Assembly: GCA_013399895.1 (NCBI GenBank)
Contig: VXBA01001186.1
Coordinates: forward strand, 1 to 64,000
DNA: 64,000 nt
DNA from: Serilophus lunatus
Lineage: Eukaryota; Chordata; Aves; Passeriformes; Eurylaimidae
Direction of reading: 5' to 3'
Positions 11,725 to 26,068 of the stretch are shown here, in pieces (position 1 is the stretch's first letter; each line of letters starts with the position of its first letter). A program made the translations under genes and the position numbers. The notes below the pieces were generated by a model that was not told where the DNA came from, did no database searches, and saw only the letters and a program-made list of their open reading frames with translations.

Positions 11725-14700
11725 GTAAGAAATGTCTGTTCTGAGCTTGTTTTTAATACATCGTCCATCTTTAACAGTATCTTTAAATAATAAGAGCTGC
11801 AGGTATACAGATGGTAGTGTTTGTCTAAACATGCATGCATTCACAGCCTGGATATGTACGTGTATATGCATGCATGTGATCTTTTTACAGCAATTTGTAG
11901 GATGAAAAGGTAAGAGTCTGTTATTCTGACAATAGCTTCAAGTGCCACTGGAGTTCAACAGCTTGTGTACAGCTCAAAAGAATAGCCTCCAGAAAATAAT
12001 GTAGTTCTAGCAGGGCTTAGCAGAAAGGCAAAAAGTTTACTGTATGGTTGCACAGCAGAGTTTGTATTGCAAAGAGGCATCAACCAATAACTCACAGGGC
12101 CTAATGGAAATTCAAACATACTGATGTCAAACTTGTCGATCTCATGTCGGGATAAAATGAGTGTGTCTTATATGGCTCAACAAAATTGTGCATATATATA
12201 TCTATGAGTTGATCCTCTTCCTATGTTTAGGTAGCTAAATAAAGGATGATTTAGAGTGCCCAGAATGTATATAAAGGCATGTAAATTCTTGTACAGACCT
12301 TCCATTTTATTTATCCTTTTCTACCTTGTGTGTTTGGTGGGGATTTTTTTCTTGACAGTCATGATTAAAGTAGCGTGAGAGAGAAAGACGGTGCTGTATA
12401 CACCATTAGAAGGCAAAAAATGAGGATACCTAAAATGGTTTAATAAAAAAAATAAGGGGGATGATTGGCACAGGGAGAAGAGAAATTACTGCTGGAGTTT
12501 TTTTCTCATGATCTAGTCTATTGGCACCTAAACAAGGCCAGTCCTTATCCCCAGATTCTACCAGATGTTCAGAGCTTCTATTCCATGAATTTTAGTTTAT
12601 TTTTATGATCTTGGATGGAAAGTTAGTACTTTCCTCATAAGATGCACTTGGTATCTATGTATTTTGTTCATGTCTTTGTGTGTTTCTGCCTGAGTATGCT
12701 GACACATGGAAAGTGTGAATGCTCAACAAATTCTGCAGCATAGACTGACAGAGAAGCTTTTAAAACATTCACATACATGGAAAGGAAGTCAAGTATGCAG
12801 GTACCATGCAGCCCTGTGTCACTGCATAATAATGCCTACAGCCTGCCTAGATATACCGTAACACCAGCAATTTGGGAGCTAGTCAAACATTTATTATATA
12901 GTAGATTATCTAGAATATATTTTATTTTTGCTCCCCTTATTTCCCAGAAAAGTATCTTTAGTCACAGTGTAATCAGATTCACATTTCTTGTTAGCATCAC
13001 TAAACCTCACAAAATTTGTATGATGCAGGAATTCTTCAGGTTTTGTGTAGAATCAGCATCTGAGGTTTTGTTGATCCACAGAGAGGGGAGCCCTATCTAG
13101 CTTTTTTTTCAGGGTGTCCTACTGTTGAGCGATAGAAACTGGGAGTCTAGCACTTAGATTTTGGCACATGGACATCCTGATTTTTTATTTTTTTTTTGTT
13201 AACCAGTACATCTTAAAAGAGTGTAATCAGATTTTCCTGATAAAGTCTTCCTTGTCAGGTGATTGAATTCAAAATCAGAATATATGACAGTAATCTGCTA
13301 TTACACCGTATGTGTAATAGAAATGTCCCTGTTTTACACATCCAGGAAGTTGAAAGGTGAATGTGATGATTAGGGATACACTACCTATTCCCATATCTGA
13401 GTGCTTAGCATTCCAAATAGAAAACTTAGTACAGCTATATTTTGTTAGAAAGTGTTTTTTCCATTATGATGCAATGTGAACAGTGCTCTGTTTTTGTGTT
13501 CGTTTGGTTTTTTTACTGCACTTTCTGTACATTAATCTGGAGTATTTACATTCTATGGAAGATTGAGACAAGTCAGATGCATGTTTCATATATTTAAAGC
13601 ATGGGCTTACAAGTTACTTTCTGGAGACAGTAATGCATCTGCTTCAATTCTTGATCTTAGCTATTTTTGAGGATTTTGAGGGCAGTGTTCAAGGGATGGA
13701 TCAATTAGTTGCACAGTAGTGACTGTATTTCAAAATGGCAATCAGATTGCTGTTCAGCAATCACTTTCTTTAAATCGTTAGCATGGTACTTTCAGAAGTT
13801 CCTTCTTGAATGCAAATACTATTTCCTGCTGCTTTAATTAAGGGGTTTCCTTCTGATTTTTATTAATGAATTTCAACTCAGCTCCTTGACACATGATGTA
13901 GTACTTTACTGAATGTAATTATCAAGGAATGGGTGTTTCCAACAGGAAGTACTGTGCTTATTCAGTTCTGATAACCTAGAATCATAATTAACTGAATAGA
14001 TCAAAAAAAAATAGCTTGGAATAGCAGTCTTCTCATGATGTAGTTGACTAATATGTGCAGAGTTAATTCATGTTAATAGCTTCCACTTAAAATGTTCAAA
14101 TTCTTAGAGTGAGTAGGAAAGGGCACAGTTCACCACTGAGTTATTGCACTTAGCAGCTGTTTGCCTGTTTTCTTTTTCCTTTTTTCCATTGTCTTTCTCA
14201 TTTTTTCCTTCACTCACTTGTAATAAACTGCAAACATCTTGAAAGGAAAGGACTCCTACAAGTTCAAATTTATCTCTCTGGAGTGGCCAAAAGTGGGATT
14301 GTAAATATATGAACAGATACATTGGAGAAGTACTTTTGTGGGAAGATAAATGTTTCTGTTGACAAAAGTTCAGCTAATCAAGCTTTGACCCCTGTATTAC
14401 AGTGATAATCCTACCAACAGTGTTTAAGGAGAATTTATTTTAATCGAGGCAATTGGTATTTTTTGGCTTTTAAAAAATACAGGAGCAAGATGACTACAAC
14501 AGTTAAGACCTTCTTGAGTGCTTGGTTTCTTCTCCTGCTCTTTTTGTTGTATTAAAAGTAATATACTATACTATAAAGTAATGTAATGACATTTTACTAG
14601 CTTTAGCACAAAAATCGCTCACTCAAACTTTATTGGAAATAATGAAAAAGAACACTTTATTTGACATTCTCTTCCTCTAACAGAAGTATCTTAGCCTATG

Positions 14701-17700
14701 AGGAAAGAAATTAATCAAGTCTTCAGTAAAAAGATTATGTCTTTATTTTTTGCCTTGTATGCTTGTCTTTGATATCAGAATAACAGCTACCATATACTGC
14801 TATCAGAAACAGCCATGTTACATGTCTGAGAAGTCAGAAAGCAGCGTCAATGCAGTATCAATGAAAAATACAGTCTACCTTCTCACAACTGTTTTGTTCC
14901 AAAAAGGTGTTCCAAGGTAACGTCGTCACAGTGGACTGCAGCTATCATTTCTGACATTCATTCTACTTATTTTAGTTTCAGTATCCCCCCAAAAAAAGTT
15001 CCCACTGTATAATAATATTAATGTGTCTGAAATCATTGTGGCCTTGTTTCAAGGAGAGTCAGAAAATTGGAAATATCAGTTATCTGTCTTACCCTGAAAA
15101 GATTCACTGGTAAAACTCAGGCAGCAACAGCATGTTTTTCAGGTGGTTTTGGTATATTGTATATTCTTGGACTAGCTGAATTTTACACTGTGCAGTCTAC
15201 CCTAGGAAATTAGATATCCTGTGAACATTTTTACTGTCTTATTTTTTGTTTCCCCTCTCTCAGAGAAAGATGATCCTTACTCCTATTGAGTCTTTCATGT
15301 CTTTTCATTGACAGCATGATAATCAGTACAGCTCACGACTGGGCTACTTATTCAAGTAAGCTTTAGTACCTCTCCAAAGTATGATGAGACCACATACAGC
15401 CTTATCCAAGACTGGGCGAGGCTTTCTCTCAAGTAACTTTGAGGTTACGTTCCTTTCAGTTTTAATGAAAAATACATTAAGTACTAGATTTTGGCACATA
15501 GGCCATATCCATTACTTTTTTTTTTCCACAGACTAAAAGCTGCCATACAGTGAATACACATGCTCAGAGACTTGCCATGTTAGTTACAGTTTCACCTTGT
15601 GAAGGAAGTTTTCTGCTGCTAGTATTTATATAATGCATGTGCTAGATTGCTGTAAATAAGACTAAGAAGGAAAACAACAACTTCCACTAGAAAATGGAGA
15701 ATGTTATGAAGTCAGTTGCAGGACATGACTGTGGCTTCTTCATTCAGAATGGTAGAGTTTTCTGAATTCCTACATGGTAGATCATGAAATTGTCAGGTGA
15801 AAGAAACACAAATTGGGAAAAAAAAGAATGGACAGGCAGAAATAAATAGAGAAACAGAAGAATGCTGTGGAAATTTTAGAAATTTAGGAATTCCCCTGAA
15901 GTTTCTGAAAGGACTTGGTTACTGAAGAAAGTTCAGAATTTTAAATGCGAGCAGGATGGGAGTGAGACAGGAACAAAGATGAGTGCTATGTAGAAGTAGA
16001 ATTCAGTTAGGGCCCTGTATTTGTCTCAGTCCAAAGCTGTTAAGTGAAAGAAATCCCGGTTTGCGAAGTCAAAGATAATCCCTAACAAAATAAAACAAAT
16101 CAATCTTATAATCTCTCTAAACTGCCATGTTGTTCTTCACTTAAAAATGGATATTTTTTAGTAGAGAGTAAATTAAAAAAAAAAAAAAATAGAAAAAAAA
16201 AATAGAGGAATGTATTCCTATGATTATAGTTGACTAGGAAAATAATCAGGCTATTTCTGTGTTGTTCCACTAGATATAAAAAATAGTCACAATTTATCAT
16301 ATCAAACATGCTTGTTTTCTTCTACTGAATATTTAATTTTTTGAAAATTTTAGTGAAGTGATTCTCAACAGTTCTTTGATAACGAAAGCTAGCTTTTCAT
16401 GACTTCTAAAGTAAAACTGTTTTAGATCTAGTTTGACTTTTCCTGTGTTTTACTGACAAAATCATTTTAATCTATCTATTATAACTTTCTTTTGACCCTT
16501 AAGGCTAAGGCATATTTTTCATTACTCAGTTGCTTCCAGGAACCTTACAAGATTAAAATTCATTACTGGTAAACACTTTTTAAAGTGCCTCCCTTTTGCC
16601 TATGCCATTCCTTTTTGCTTGTCTTCAGAAGGATATTCCAAAGCAGACAGTGCAGCAGAGAGAAAACGCGCTCCTGTTACCTTGTGGATACTCTGACCTA
16701 GTATCTGATTTTAAAGCCTGCCACGTAGGTAGGAGTGATGTAATGCAGAGTTTGCTTGAGGTTACTCTGATACCACCCTTAATGCAAATCAAGTTGAGGT
16801 AAAAGCAACTCTAAGTATTAGGACATCCAAGAGAAATACTATCATTTCAAAGGTTTTTGAGACAGAAGTGACAGAAAAGAAATAATGCTTAGATGCCACA
16901 AGATCAAATTAGAAACCTTCCTTTTTCATCCTTGTATTCAGCTGATACTTATATAACCATATGGTCTACAGTTTAGCCTTCATGCAAATCTGTCATCCTC
17001 AGGTATCAAGTAGTGTTTTCCCTGGAGGCAAACTACAGTCTGTAATTCACATGTCTTCATACTCATGCCTCCTTGGATTTCCCTGGGGATCCATTCAGAT
17101 TAAAACATTTTTTTCTCTTCTTCCCTGCCAACACCAGGACATGTTAACTCAGTCAGAAAGAGATTAGACCTTTCCCTCTCTCCCTAGCTTTACTGGCTGA
17201 CAGTCCTGCGTTTGAATATGACAATGTCATTTGAACATGGTCAAGTGAGATTGTACCTGATAAGGCATTAAGCTAAGAACTGCTCCAGTGCCAGGTAAGC
17301 CCTAAACAGACCATGACCCATTCTGAAACACAGTGACTTTTTCTCCTGTTTTGGGCTATATTCACATCTCAAAGAGAAACCTTTTCACATTGTGAACATT
17401 TTTTTTTCTGAATTTTTTTTACATTAGTAATCACAATTTGTGCTGTCTCATAATTGGCATTAATACCATCAGATACTCATTGGCAACTCTGAAGTACACA
17501 TTTTTAACTATGATCACCCTTGATTAGCTATAAAATGCCTATAGAGGTTAAACTAAAGGTATTTCGAAAGATATTGTTATTTTGGTGCCCATGATTATTA
17601 AATTTACATTTTACAGAGAAGACTTAATCAAATTTAGTATGCCAAATAGCACAGGATAAAATTCTAGGAGATGTCTTGGACAATGATGTTTTTCTTCTTG

Positions 17701-20365
17701 AGAAGATAATCCAGTAAAGAAATAGACTTGCTATGTGCAAGATTGAACAAAGGCAAGAAAACCAATTACTTCAAATTAGCACTTGAAACTCCTCTTTCTA
17801 GTCACAGTAGAGACTGCTTTTTGGAAAGGCTGTCAGTGAAACCCATCCATTATCTTGCCCCCTTAACAGTTGTGATAGGAAGTTCATTAAATTGGCATAG
17901 CTTCAGATGGGAGCAATAGAGTATCTGGTATTTATTACTTGATTCACAGATGAGCTGGATAAATTCTGTAGTGCAAATCACCAACACACAGTGATGGACT
18001 TCTGTTACATACATTCACTCCAGAATGTTTAGGTTACTTGCTTGCTTGTGTCTTTTAACACCTATGCTGCTGCACATGAATTGCTATTATGGTCTAACCA
18101 CTTTATCATTTTGTTACAGTTTAGTACTTCATAAATTTTTATATCTTCTTAACAATCCTACAAGAAGCTTAATTGTTTATGGGAACATCTTAATTAACTA
18201 GAGTTCACTAGGTTAAGCAGAACAAAAATTGAAAGAGCTCTAAGTGAAACAAAGTGTACTACTTCGTTCCATATAGCTTTTTAAGGTTAAAAGGAGATTT
18301 GACTGCAAGAATAAAAAAATTTATCCTGCTTTCAGATGTTGAAAGTAATGGTAATACCATGGGTAGCTTTACCTCAGCTTTCTGTTTTGCAAATGTGAAA
18401 CTGAATGAAAAAAACCTTTTTTTTTCCACCTACTTGGAGGAATTTCAATTTGAGGTGTAGCGTTATGACAAAACTTGCCCCAGATTAATTTAGTGAACAA
18501 TAGTGTTACTTTATTATCCCATTTCCATCTGGATTTCAGAAAGTGAAAAGAAATGTATAACATGAGACTCAGAGACTTTTCTAATTGATAACAGTCAATT
18601 TTTCTGAAGTGTATTTAACAGGAGCTTTGTGAAATGCTCACAGTACATGAATTGAGATGGGAAAGACTGAAAACTGAGGTAGATTAGCGTGTGTGGGAGA
18701 GCATTTCTTAGGCTTCAACCAGAGTTACCCCGTAGACTGAAACACCACTATGGGCTCGGCTTGCCTTTGTGAAATACAACTATAACATAATGCTCCATCC
18801 AAACAGAATGGTGTTAACAGGTGGGCAGTGCCTGTTGCATTTTCAGTACAGTTTTCAGGGATGCATAAAAGATGGAATAAGTTGCCTGGAGTAGTGAAAT
18901 TTCCCCCACTGTAAATATCAGAGAAACATCTTAGCAGAGTGCAAGATAACCTAATCTGAGGCCCTGATTTCATTAGAAGGCTGCACCAGACTATCTACAG
19001 AAATCCCTTCCGAATTAGAATTTCTGTGAATCTGAATCACAGTTGATAGAATTTGGTGCATTAGGTTTAAAGACAGAAATCCTCCAAATCCAAACCACAA
19101 TCCATGACTCCCGAATGTTCTTATGTCTCTCTCTATATAGTGTGTCAACCAGATGGTCTTAGGAGAGAGAATAGTTTTAAGACTATGTTAATGGCTTAAG
19201 GCGGTAAGCATTTATTTTTGGGGACAAGAGACAAGAATTTCAAAGGTGAATGACTAACCTAAGTAATAGAGATTATTTATTCAGCAGCTTCCATTATAGA
19301 TTGTAGGTTTTAACAATGGCACTGTTAATCTAGGTGTCAAGGAGCAGCAATAGAGGACCTCTTCAATAAATTGGTCTGAGCCAGGAGTCGAAGGCAACAA
19401 GAGCACTGACCATTTCTGCGCCATGGTAGACTGAACCAAATGCTGTGTCCATTGACAATCGCAGGCATGGCAAGGGAATATAGGCTCCATCCAGGGGCTT
19501 CAATCAGGAACAAAGGAAAGTGGGACCAGAGATGGAACCGAAGACCAGGCTGTAACATATTTCTGAGGGTAATCTAGAAGACAGTACTACAGCCAGGCAC
19601 ACTTGCAGTATAACTGAGTGGGATATAGTAGTCCAAGCCTGAATTTTAGTAGGTATTCTGCACCCATGGACTCAGAACCCAGGATGGAAATCTCCAGAGA
19701 AGCTTGTTGGCACAATGGAGACCAGTTGGAGCACTGAGGGCCATGACACCATGAACTGATCCATAATCGCTCTCTGTAGCAGAGTTGACAACAGATATTA
19801 ACACAAACAAAAGCAGCTGTGTGCTGAGATGCTCTTATGATTAATCTACAAGTTTTTCTCCATACATGCATACATAGGCACAGATGCACACAGTGACAAA
19901 GAGGACTGCAAGGTCCAAATCCCACAGAAGAGGCATTGTGTCATCTTCCCTGTCATCATCCCCCACAGTCAGGTGTCTTCATTCCTGCAGTATGCCTATG
20001 CAAGACCTTTCTAGTAACCCAGGTATTTTTCTGATAACTTGAGATAAAGTTCCTTTACAGCTTGTTCCTTTGAACACTTATTATAATGTATTATAATAAT
20101 TGATTTAGAGGGCCAATTCTGAATCAAAGACATACTCTTGAGGTGCGACTACATAAAGTTTGGTCTAACATTAATTTTTAGGAGAGAACATGTTGGATTT
20201 TCATTCGTTCATATTTTCCACTACCTAAGAAAACCAGTTTTGTATGGAAAGAAAACATAAAGGAAAACACCTCTTTGACTTGCTGGAATTGGCCAGGGAT
20301 GCTGTTTTCCTGACAGGCCAAAAGCAACCAGCAAAGGGCCCCTCTAAAAAAAAAAAAAAAATCAT

Positions 20366-20366
20366 N
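20366..20366. other. Single ambiguous base after a poly-A run
   Basis: An N follows a run of about 16 A and ATCAT. This is typical of homopolymer-related sequencing uncertainty. Another single N lies at 155. Confidence 0.95.
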
Positions 20367-20464
20367 AAACCTTGTCAGCGGAAAACCTATCGTAGGATCA
20401 GAGGAGACAAAAACAGGTGTCACAGAGGCAGTCAAAACTGAAGGAAAAAGATTAGGCTAAAGAG

Positions 20465-20760
20465 AGAAAGGCAGACAATTACATTAATGCTATTGCTTTT
20501 ATCTTATAGATGTGTGTTATTATCTCGGGGTGCTGAGTGCGCAATTGCCTCAAAGAAAAGTAGACAGGAGACAAGGGGAAACTTGATAGTTATTAACTGA
20601 AGAGGCAGTGTGTCAAAGCTGGATGGGTTCAAAGTTTTGCAAAGAGATAAAGAAATTGCAGACAGCAAGCAGCGTCTGTGAACAAACTGTGATTCTGCTT
20701 TCGGCTACATAAACCTAGTAGTACTCTAAATGTTTCGACTTGGAATCAGATCATAGACAG
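20465..20760. promoter_or_regulatory. Candidate regulatory block in the exon A to exon B intron
   Basis: A non-repetitive stretch of mixed composition with clustered motifs: ACATTAATGC, TTATCTTATAG (GATA-type on the minus strand) near 20499, GCGCAATTGC, two TCAAAG cores (TCF/LEF-type) near 20612-20635, TTTTGCAAAG and AGAGATAAAG. This kind of clustering is common in conserved vertebrate enhancers, but conservation is untested here. Confidence 0.2.
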
Positions 20761-22943
20761 AAAAATTAATGAAAGTTTTCATTCAGTCTTTTTTTAATAA
20801 CATTTAGTTTGTGTACATGCAACTGAAGCGTTGTGGGATTTTTTTGATCTGTTATAAAAATGTTGTTAAAGCATGAGGCATGGTGAGGCATGAAGACATG
20901 TTTAGTTGCTGTGTAGCTTGGGTTTGCAACACCTACTATCAACATATGTTTAATTTCTAAATGCTTATTAAAATCATTTTACTGAGTGTGAACATCTGTA
21001 TGTCAAGTTGTAAGTTAGAAGATCACATATGTGTCCCATTGACAGAGACTAAATGCGTTTGACAAATGGTTTCCATTATTAGCTCTTAAATACAATAAAA
21101 GGCAGAACAAAAAGTTGGTTTTGCCTATGAATCAGACCTTGCTTTACTTATTCTCCTTCCATGATCTTTTGAATCCACAGTGTCTTAGTGAACACTTCTG
21201 TATGGGTTAAATTGTGACGTGATGAAGGCAGAAGTAAAATGGAGATCACTGAGGCTAAAATTAGACTGAGCCAGGATGTTCACCCACTCATATAAATATT
21301 AATGCCTCCTGCTCTCTGTCCTTGTGCCAGGGGTGAATGGGATAATTTCATACACAATGAAAATATTTGAGATATTTTGTAGACACTGGTAAATTTTCTT
21401 CTCCTCAGTCACCTCCTAAGCATGATGTACTTGAAAAGCAATTTTTTCCACCTTCAATATGCACTGCATTACACCATTTTGGAGATGGTATTCAGCCTGC
21501 ATCTTGAGGGAGTCTAGCTTAGACAACAACTTATGGCTGCAGTAGTTTGTCTGCCCCTCCACTATTTTAGCTATTCTTAAGCTACTTTCTGTTCTTGAAC
21601 AGATTTGTTGAGGGGGTTTTTTTTATGTAGTTGATGGAAAAGAAGAAAACCTGGAACTCTGAAGATGTGAAGCGGTTCATGTTCACCACTAAAATCAACA
21701 GCAAACTGCAGTCCTCAACACTGCCACTGTTTTACCATACTTTACACGCTATTGTTGCAACAGTATTATGGAATCATTTTATGTTGGTATTTTATATTTA
21801 ATCTGTCTGCTAATTTCAGTTTCTCTTGCTGCAAAAAGTGGCCCAGTTTTATAGATTTCAAAAATGTCTGGAAAGCTCTGGTGTTGTCTCAACACAGACT
21901 ACACATTATTTCTTTTTCATTTTCCTTTTCTTGGATAAATGTAGTAATCGTAGAAAGATGTTTGTAAAATTTTGTATCATCTTGTGAGTGTGTGTATGTA
22001 TTCCAACTGTATCCTTCTTTGGTATGTTAGGGAACTGCCTAAGAGTATGCAAGAAAATCTACAGTGGTTATATTGCAGAGCCCAGATTTAAAATTGAAAT
22101 GGAGTAAGATCTGTTACGACCCATTGCAACCTATAGACTGTTCCTGGAGGTGTTCTGAGATCCACAGGCAAATCAGCTGAAAGAAAGAGTTTCACTAGAC
22201 CTTTTCATCCTTCTCTAGGATAATAAAATATTTATCTAGGATCGGGAAATTAGCAAGAGATATGTGTATTTACAACTCCAATTGCTTAAAACTACGATAT
22301 TTTTTTTTTCCTATTCAGTAGTGGCAAAATGTCATGCTTGTATTGTAGCTATTAAAAAAAATAATATGAGACCTCTAAAGTATAAAATTCAGCACCGCAT
22401 ATTTGTATTTCCTTTACTTGACAAAAAATGGAATCTGCTCACAGGGCTGGCTTTTGGTTGACATCTTTCGCTGCACACTGCACATTTTTCACTTTTTCGG
22501 AAGGAAAGGGTCTAAGGGCAATGAGTAAATTTGCAGAGCTGAGCCTATGAACGGGACACAGTATAGATGAAGTAGGAAACCTTGTCTTTGCTTTCTGTCT
22601 TTTGATAAACTGATGAAGCTCTTAACCTTATTTTAATATATCCTTTGTATTCTACTTTCTTTTGAATTACACAGAAAACTCCAGTAAAATATAAGTGGTG
22701 AAGTACATTTCCCCTTCCTACATCCAACTACAAACACAAAAGTTTTTTCGTTGAACAAATAGATCCAAAGGGTTGGTTTTGCTTAAATTTTGTTTAATAA
22801 GAATACTGCAGGCTGTAATGTGAAGATTGACATTGAAACAGTTTCAAAGATCTCTTTAAAAATCAGATTGTACTGAGCAGATTCTCTTTAAAATCTGGGG
22901 TACTTTGCTATTTAAGATGAAGAAGGAATAAGCCCATGGGGAG

Positions 22944-23192
22944 TTCAGGCTTGACATTAGGAAGTATTTCTTTACCAAGAGGGTGGATACTCTGATCAAT
23001 ATACTGTATACTGAATACTGTGGTCAAACAGCAGACTTCATAGAGAGGTAGTCAATTCCTCAAGCGTTGCACTGTTTAAGAGGCATTTGGAAAACACCTT
23101 CAGTATGCTTTAGATGGTGATCAGCCCTGGAAAGGTCAGGTAATTGGGCTAGATGATCATTGTAGTTCCCTTCCAACTGAAATGTTCTAAAT
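22944..23192 (+). mobile_element. CR1 LINE 3'-end relic (older subfamily)
   Basis: The plus strand reads TTCAGGCTTGACATTAGGAAGTATTTC, interrupted here by sequence drift, then TTTACCAAGAGGGTGG, GAGAGGTAGTCAATTCC, TTTAAGAGGCATTTGG, and ends GGGCTAGATGATCATTG followed by TTCCCTTCCAACTGAAATG. The CCAACTGAAAT ending is typical of the older CR1 subfamilies whose tails repeat ATTCT. Around 23000-23030 an irregular stretch with repeated ATACTG interrupts the match. Only the 3' untranslated region and the very end of ORF2 remain. Confidence 0.88.
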
Positions 23193-24725
23193 TATTGTAG
23201 TGCGTACTTGAAAATTCAGAGTTGGGAAAACAGAGCTGTAAGGTTCCTAATTCCTATATGAATCATCCAATTAATCTTTTTTGGGTGTTGAAGGCAATCT
23301 TCTATACTGTCTTCTGTATAATCATTTTTGGTCTCTCCTTTTTAATAGTACTAATTTCTGAAACAAGTGCTTGAAATTTGGAATTTACCAAAGAAAAATT
23401 ACTCAGATCAGTGTTGTCAGAGTAAAACATGAGGGTCTTTTTAGGCCATTCCATGAAAATGTTGATTGCTCAGCAAGTATGTGATTTAAGATTCATTAGA
23501 TCTCCTCTTCCTGTATCAGAGAGCACCTTTCTACTTATACTGAATTAAAGAATATCAGACTATCAGGCCTGTGCTAATAAGTAAATTGAGCTGTTGAGGT
23601 AGTAGCTTTCTTAGTTTAAACACATAACTGATCCCATCTTAGTCATATTTCTGGAAAAGATTGTGCAGGTTACAACCAAAATGTCACAAAGACATGTTGA
23701 GACTTTTATGTGTGAACTTTTGATCCCACTGTAGCTGTACAAAATCTGAGTAATATCTCACGCTGGACCAGAGAGGGACTTCTAATGTGTTCTTAATGAT
23801 GTTCTGTCGCTAATAACTTCTTAATAAGGACATATCTGCTTATGCTTATCTAGTCCGAGATTTGTCAAGAATCAGAAAGCTAATACTCTTACCATTACAG
23901 AAAAAAAAAAAAAACAAAGAAACTGGTCCTTTCTTATCTCTTACCTGAAAAAGTATTTGTCTATCAACATGAATGGCCTCTTAAATATACCTAGAACACT
24001 GAAGTTAGTTCACTAAGGGTACCAATAAAGACAGGAGAACTACTACAGAAATCAAATTCTCTTGACTGTATCCTTAGCAATCTCTTTTAAAGAAACAAAA
24101 TTTTTACAAATTACAAATTAGAGTGAAAATTTTCATTCTCATGATAAGATGAAAGGGTATCAATACTTAATGATTTGAAGGAATTTCAGATTCTTATGAT
24201 TCCATTGTTTCTCATATGGACACAACTGTGTTTTCTTTCTTTAAATTTGCAACCATATCTTTTTTGGTGTTTTTTTTGGCATGAAGTCTGTCTTTAGCTT
24301 GAAAATGTTCTTACACACCCATGCAATAATATGTTTTGTTTTGTTATAAATTACACATTTCAGTGCATATCCTGACCTGTACTTCACAACGATAAAATTC
24401 ATTGCTCGATCATTATAATGTACAGAATAGGGCCACAAATCAAAATTGGAGATTTCACTGTCACTTGGAATGTTATTCCTACATCATACTAATTTGTATT
24501 TTTTGTGTTTTCAGAAGCAGATGCCTATAGATAATACTGCTTGAACAGATGTTGCAGTTGAATGGAATAGTACAGGCTATCTTGTACAAATTTCTATCTG
24601 CTGGTCAAAGATGGTCTTTAGTAATTTTTTTTTTTTACTTCTGTTCCATCTCAGCCTTTCCTAAGCTATTATCATCAGAGTGGTCATATTACATGAAGTG
24701 TATATGTCCACAGAGTTTTGTCATC

Positions 24726-24777
24726 TCATTCTATCTATTAGTTTTGTAATGTCATTCTAGCTATTAGTGTTGTAATC
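24726..24777. repeat. 26-bp imperfect tandem duplication
   Basis: TCATTCTATCTATTAGTTTT... (24726-24751) is followed directly by a second copy (24752-24777) with three substitutions. This is a local slippage or duplication scar in the intron. Confidence 0.9.
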
Positions 24778-25434
24778 CACCCAATAGTCTTTAGATAAAG
24801 ATATTGTACAGTCATTCTGACTTAGATCAAGGTAGAATGATGACCTTAAAATCTTCAGCAAGACAAGTCTTCTTTAGCTGGAAGAACTTGTTTTTCCTCG
24901 CTGTTAAGAGAAGCAATAACAAATATTAATATATATTAGAAACACCATCTTATGCAGTGATTAAAAAGCAATGACTATTCAGAAAATACCCATTCGTGAC
25001 TAAATTTGTCTAAATGTGGAGAAACTAGTTAACATCTTTGGATGTTTTCCTCATTCTGTAAGACTGAAGGTGAAAACATCAAAGTGACCCACATCTGCTC
25101 AATAATTTCAGTAGTCTGATAGAAGGTGTTATGTATGTTAACAATATTGTTTGCAGCATTCCTATTGTGAGTAATGCTAATATTTTTTAAAAATATATTT
25201 TCTCCTTGCAAATGGTTGCTTTGACCCCCAGCTACACATACATACATATTATCACACATCCAGCATAAACTGCACAGTAACAAAATCAATTTTCATGGCC
25301 TTTCTAGCTGAGAACTTTGATAACACATCTGTTGTGGTGTTAGCAAAATAACCACCTTAGAAAAATATCATACATGAAAGTGGTAAAAAAAAAAAAGGTA
25401 GGACAGTATTTAACATGTTTAAGCTTCAATCAAA

Positions 25435-25459
25435 TCCCATTCATTAGTCCCATTCATTA
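25435..25459. repeat. 13-bp tandem duplication
   Basis: TCCCATTCATTA occurs at 25435-25446 and again at 25448-25459, giving a 13-bp period. A third partial TCCCAT follows at about 25466. Confidence 0.85.
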
Positions 25460-26068
25460 AATCAGTCCCATATCATGAAGCCTATATAGCTGAAGTGCTT
25501 TGGAAGAGGAACTTGTGGAAGGAAAAATCCCACCCTTCATTTGCTGCAGTATAAATGTCCTGTGGAGAGACATAGGGCTGAAGTCCCTAGGCTTGCCAAT
25601 TCCTTATCTTGTTTGAATGCTAAATTAATATTTAAAGCTGTTTATTCAAAGTTGACTTAGCCACTAGAATAGGAAAGATCAGACAAATCAGTTGCAAGAA
25701 ATGAAGTATGAGGAAACCAGAACTCTTTGACAATGTAGTCCTTGGAGTAAATGTGTTGAATGAAGCCAGCGAGTAAATGATAAGGGCCTCTGTGCTCTGT
25801 ATGTGAGAAAGCAATTTATCAAGAGTACATGAACTCTCTAGTGACCATAAGCCAAGAAGAAATGAAAGTACAAGAGAAGTCCCTGTAAGATTATTTTAAA
25901 AGCTCAGAAATTTTGCTTAAAAAAGCAATGAGAAGGTTAGGTACTGCAACATACTCCATAAAATAGAAATGAAATTATTAAATTTAAACTTTGATACTCA
26001 GTAAAATTAGTGATGACATATGCAATTCCATCCTACTTATCTTCACAGGGGCATAAGAGCTACCTTCA

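Noticed and set aside
19320..19990. More GC-balanced block with several minus-strand open frames, the longest 112 aa
   Set aside because: No protein family, repeat family or splice structure is recognisable. Noted as unexplained composition rather than a gene.
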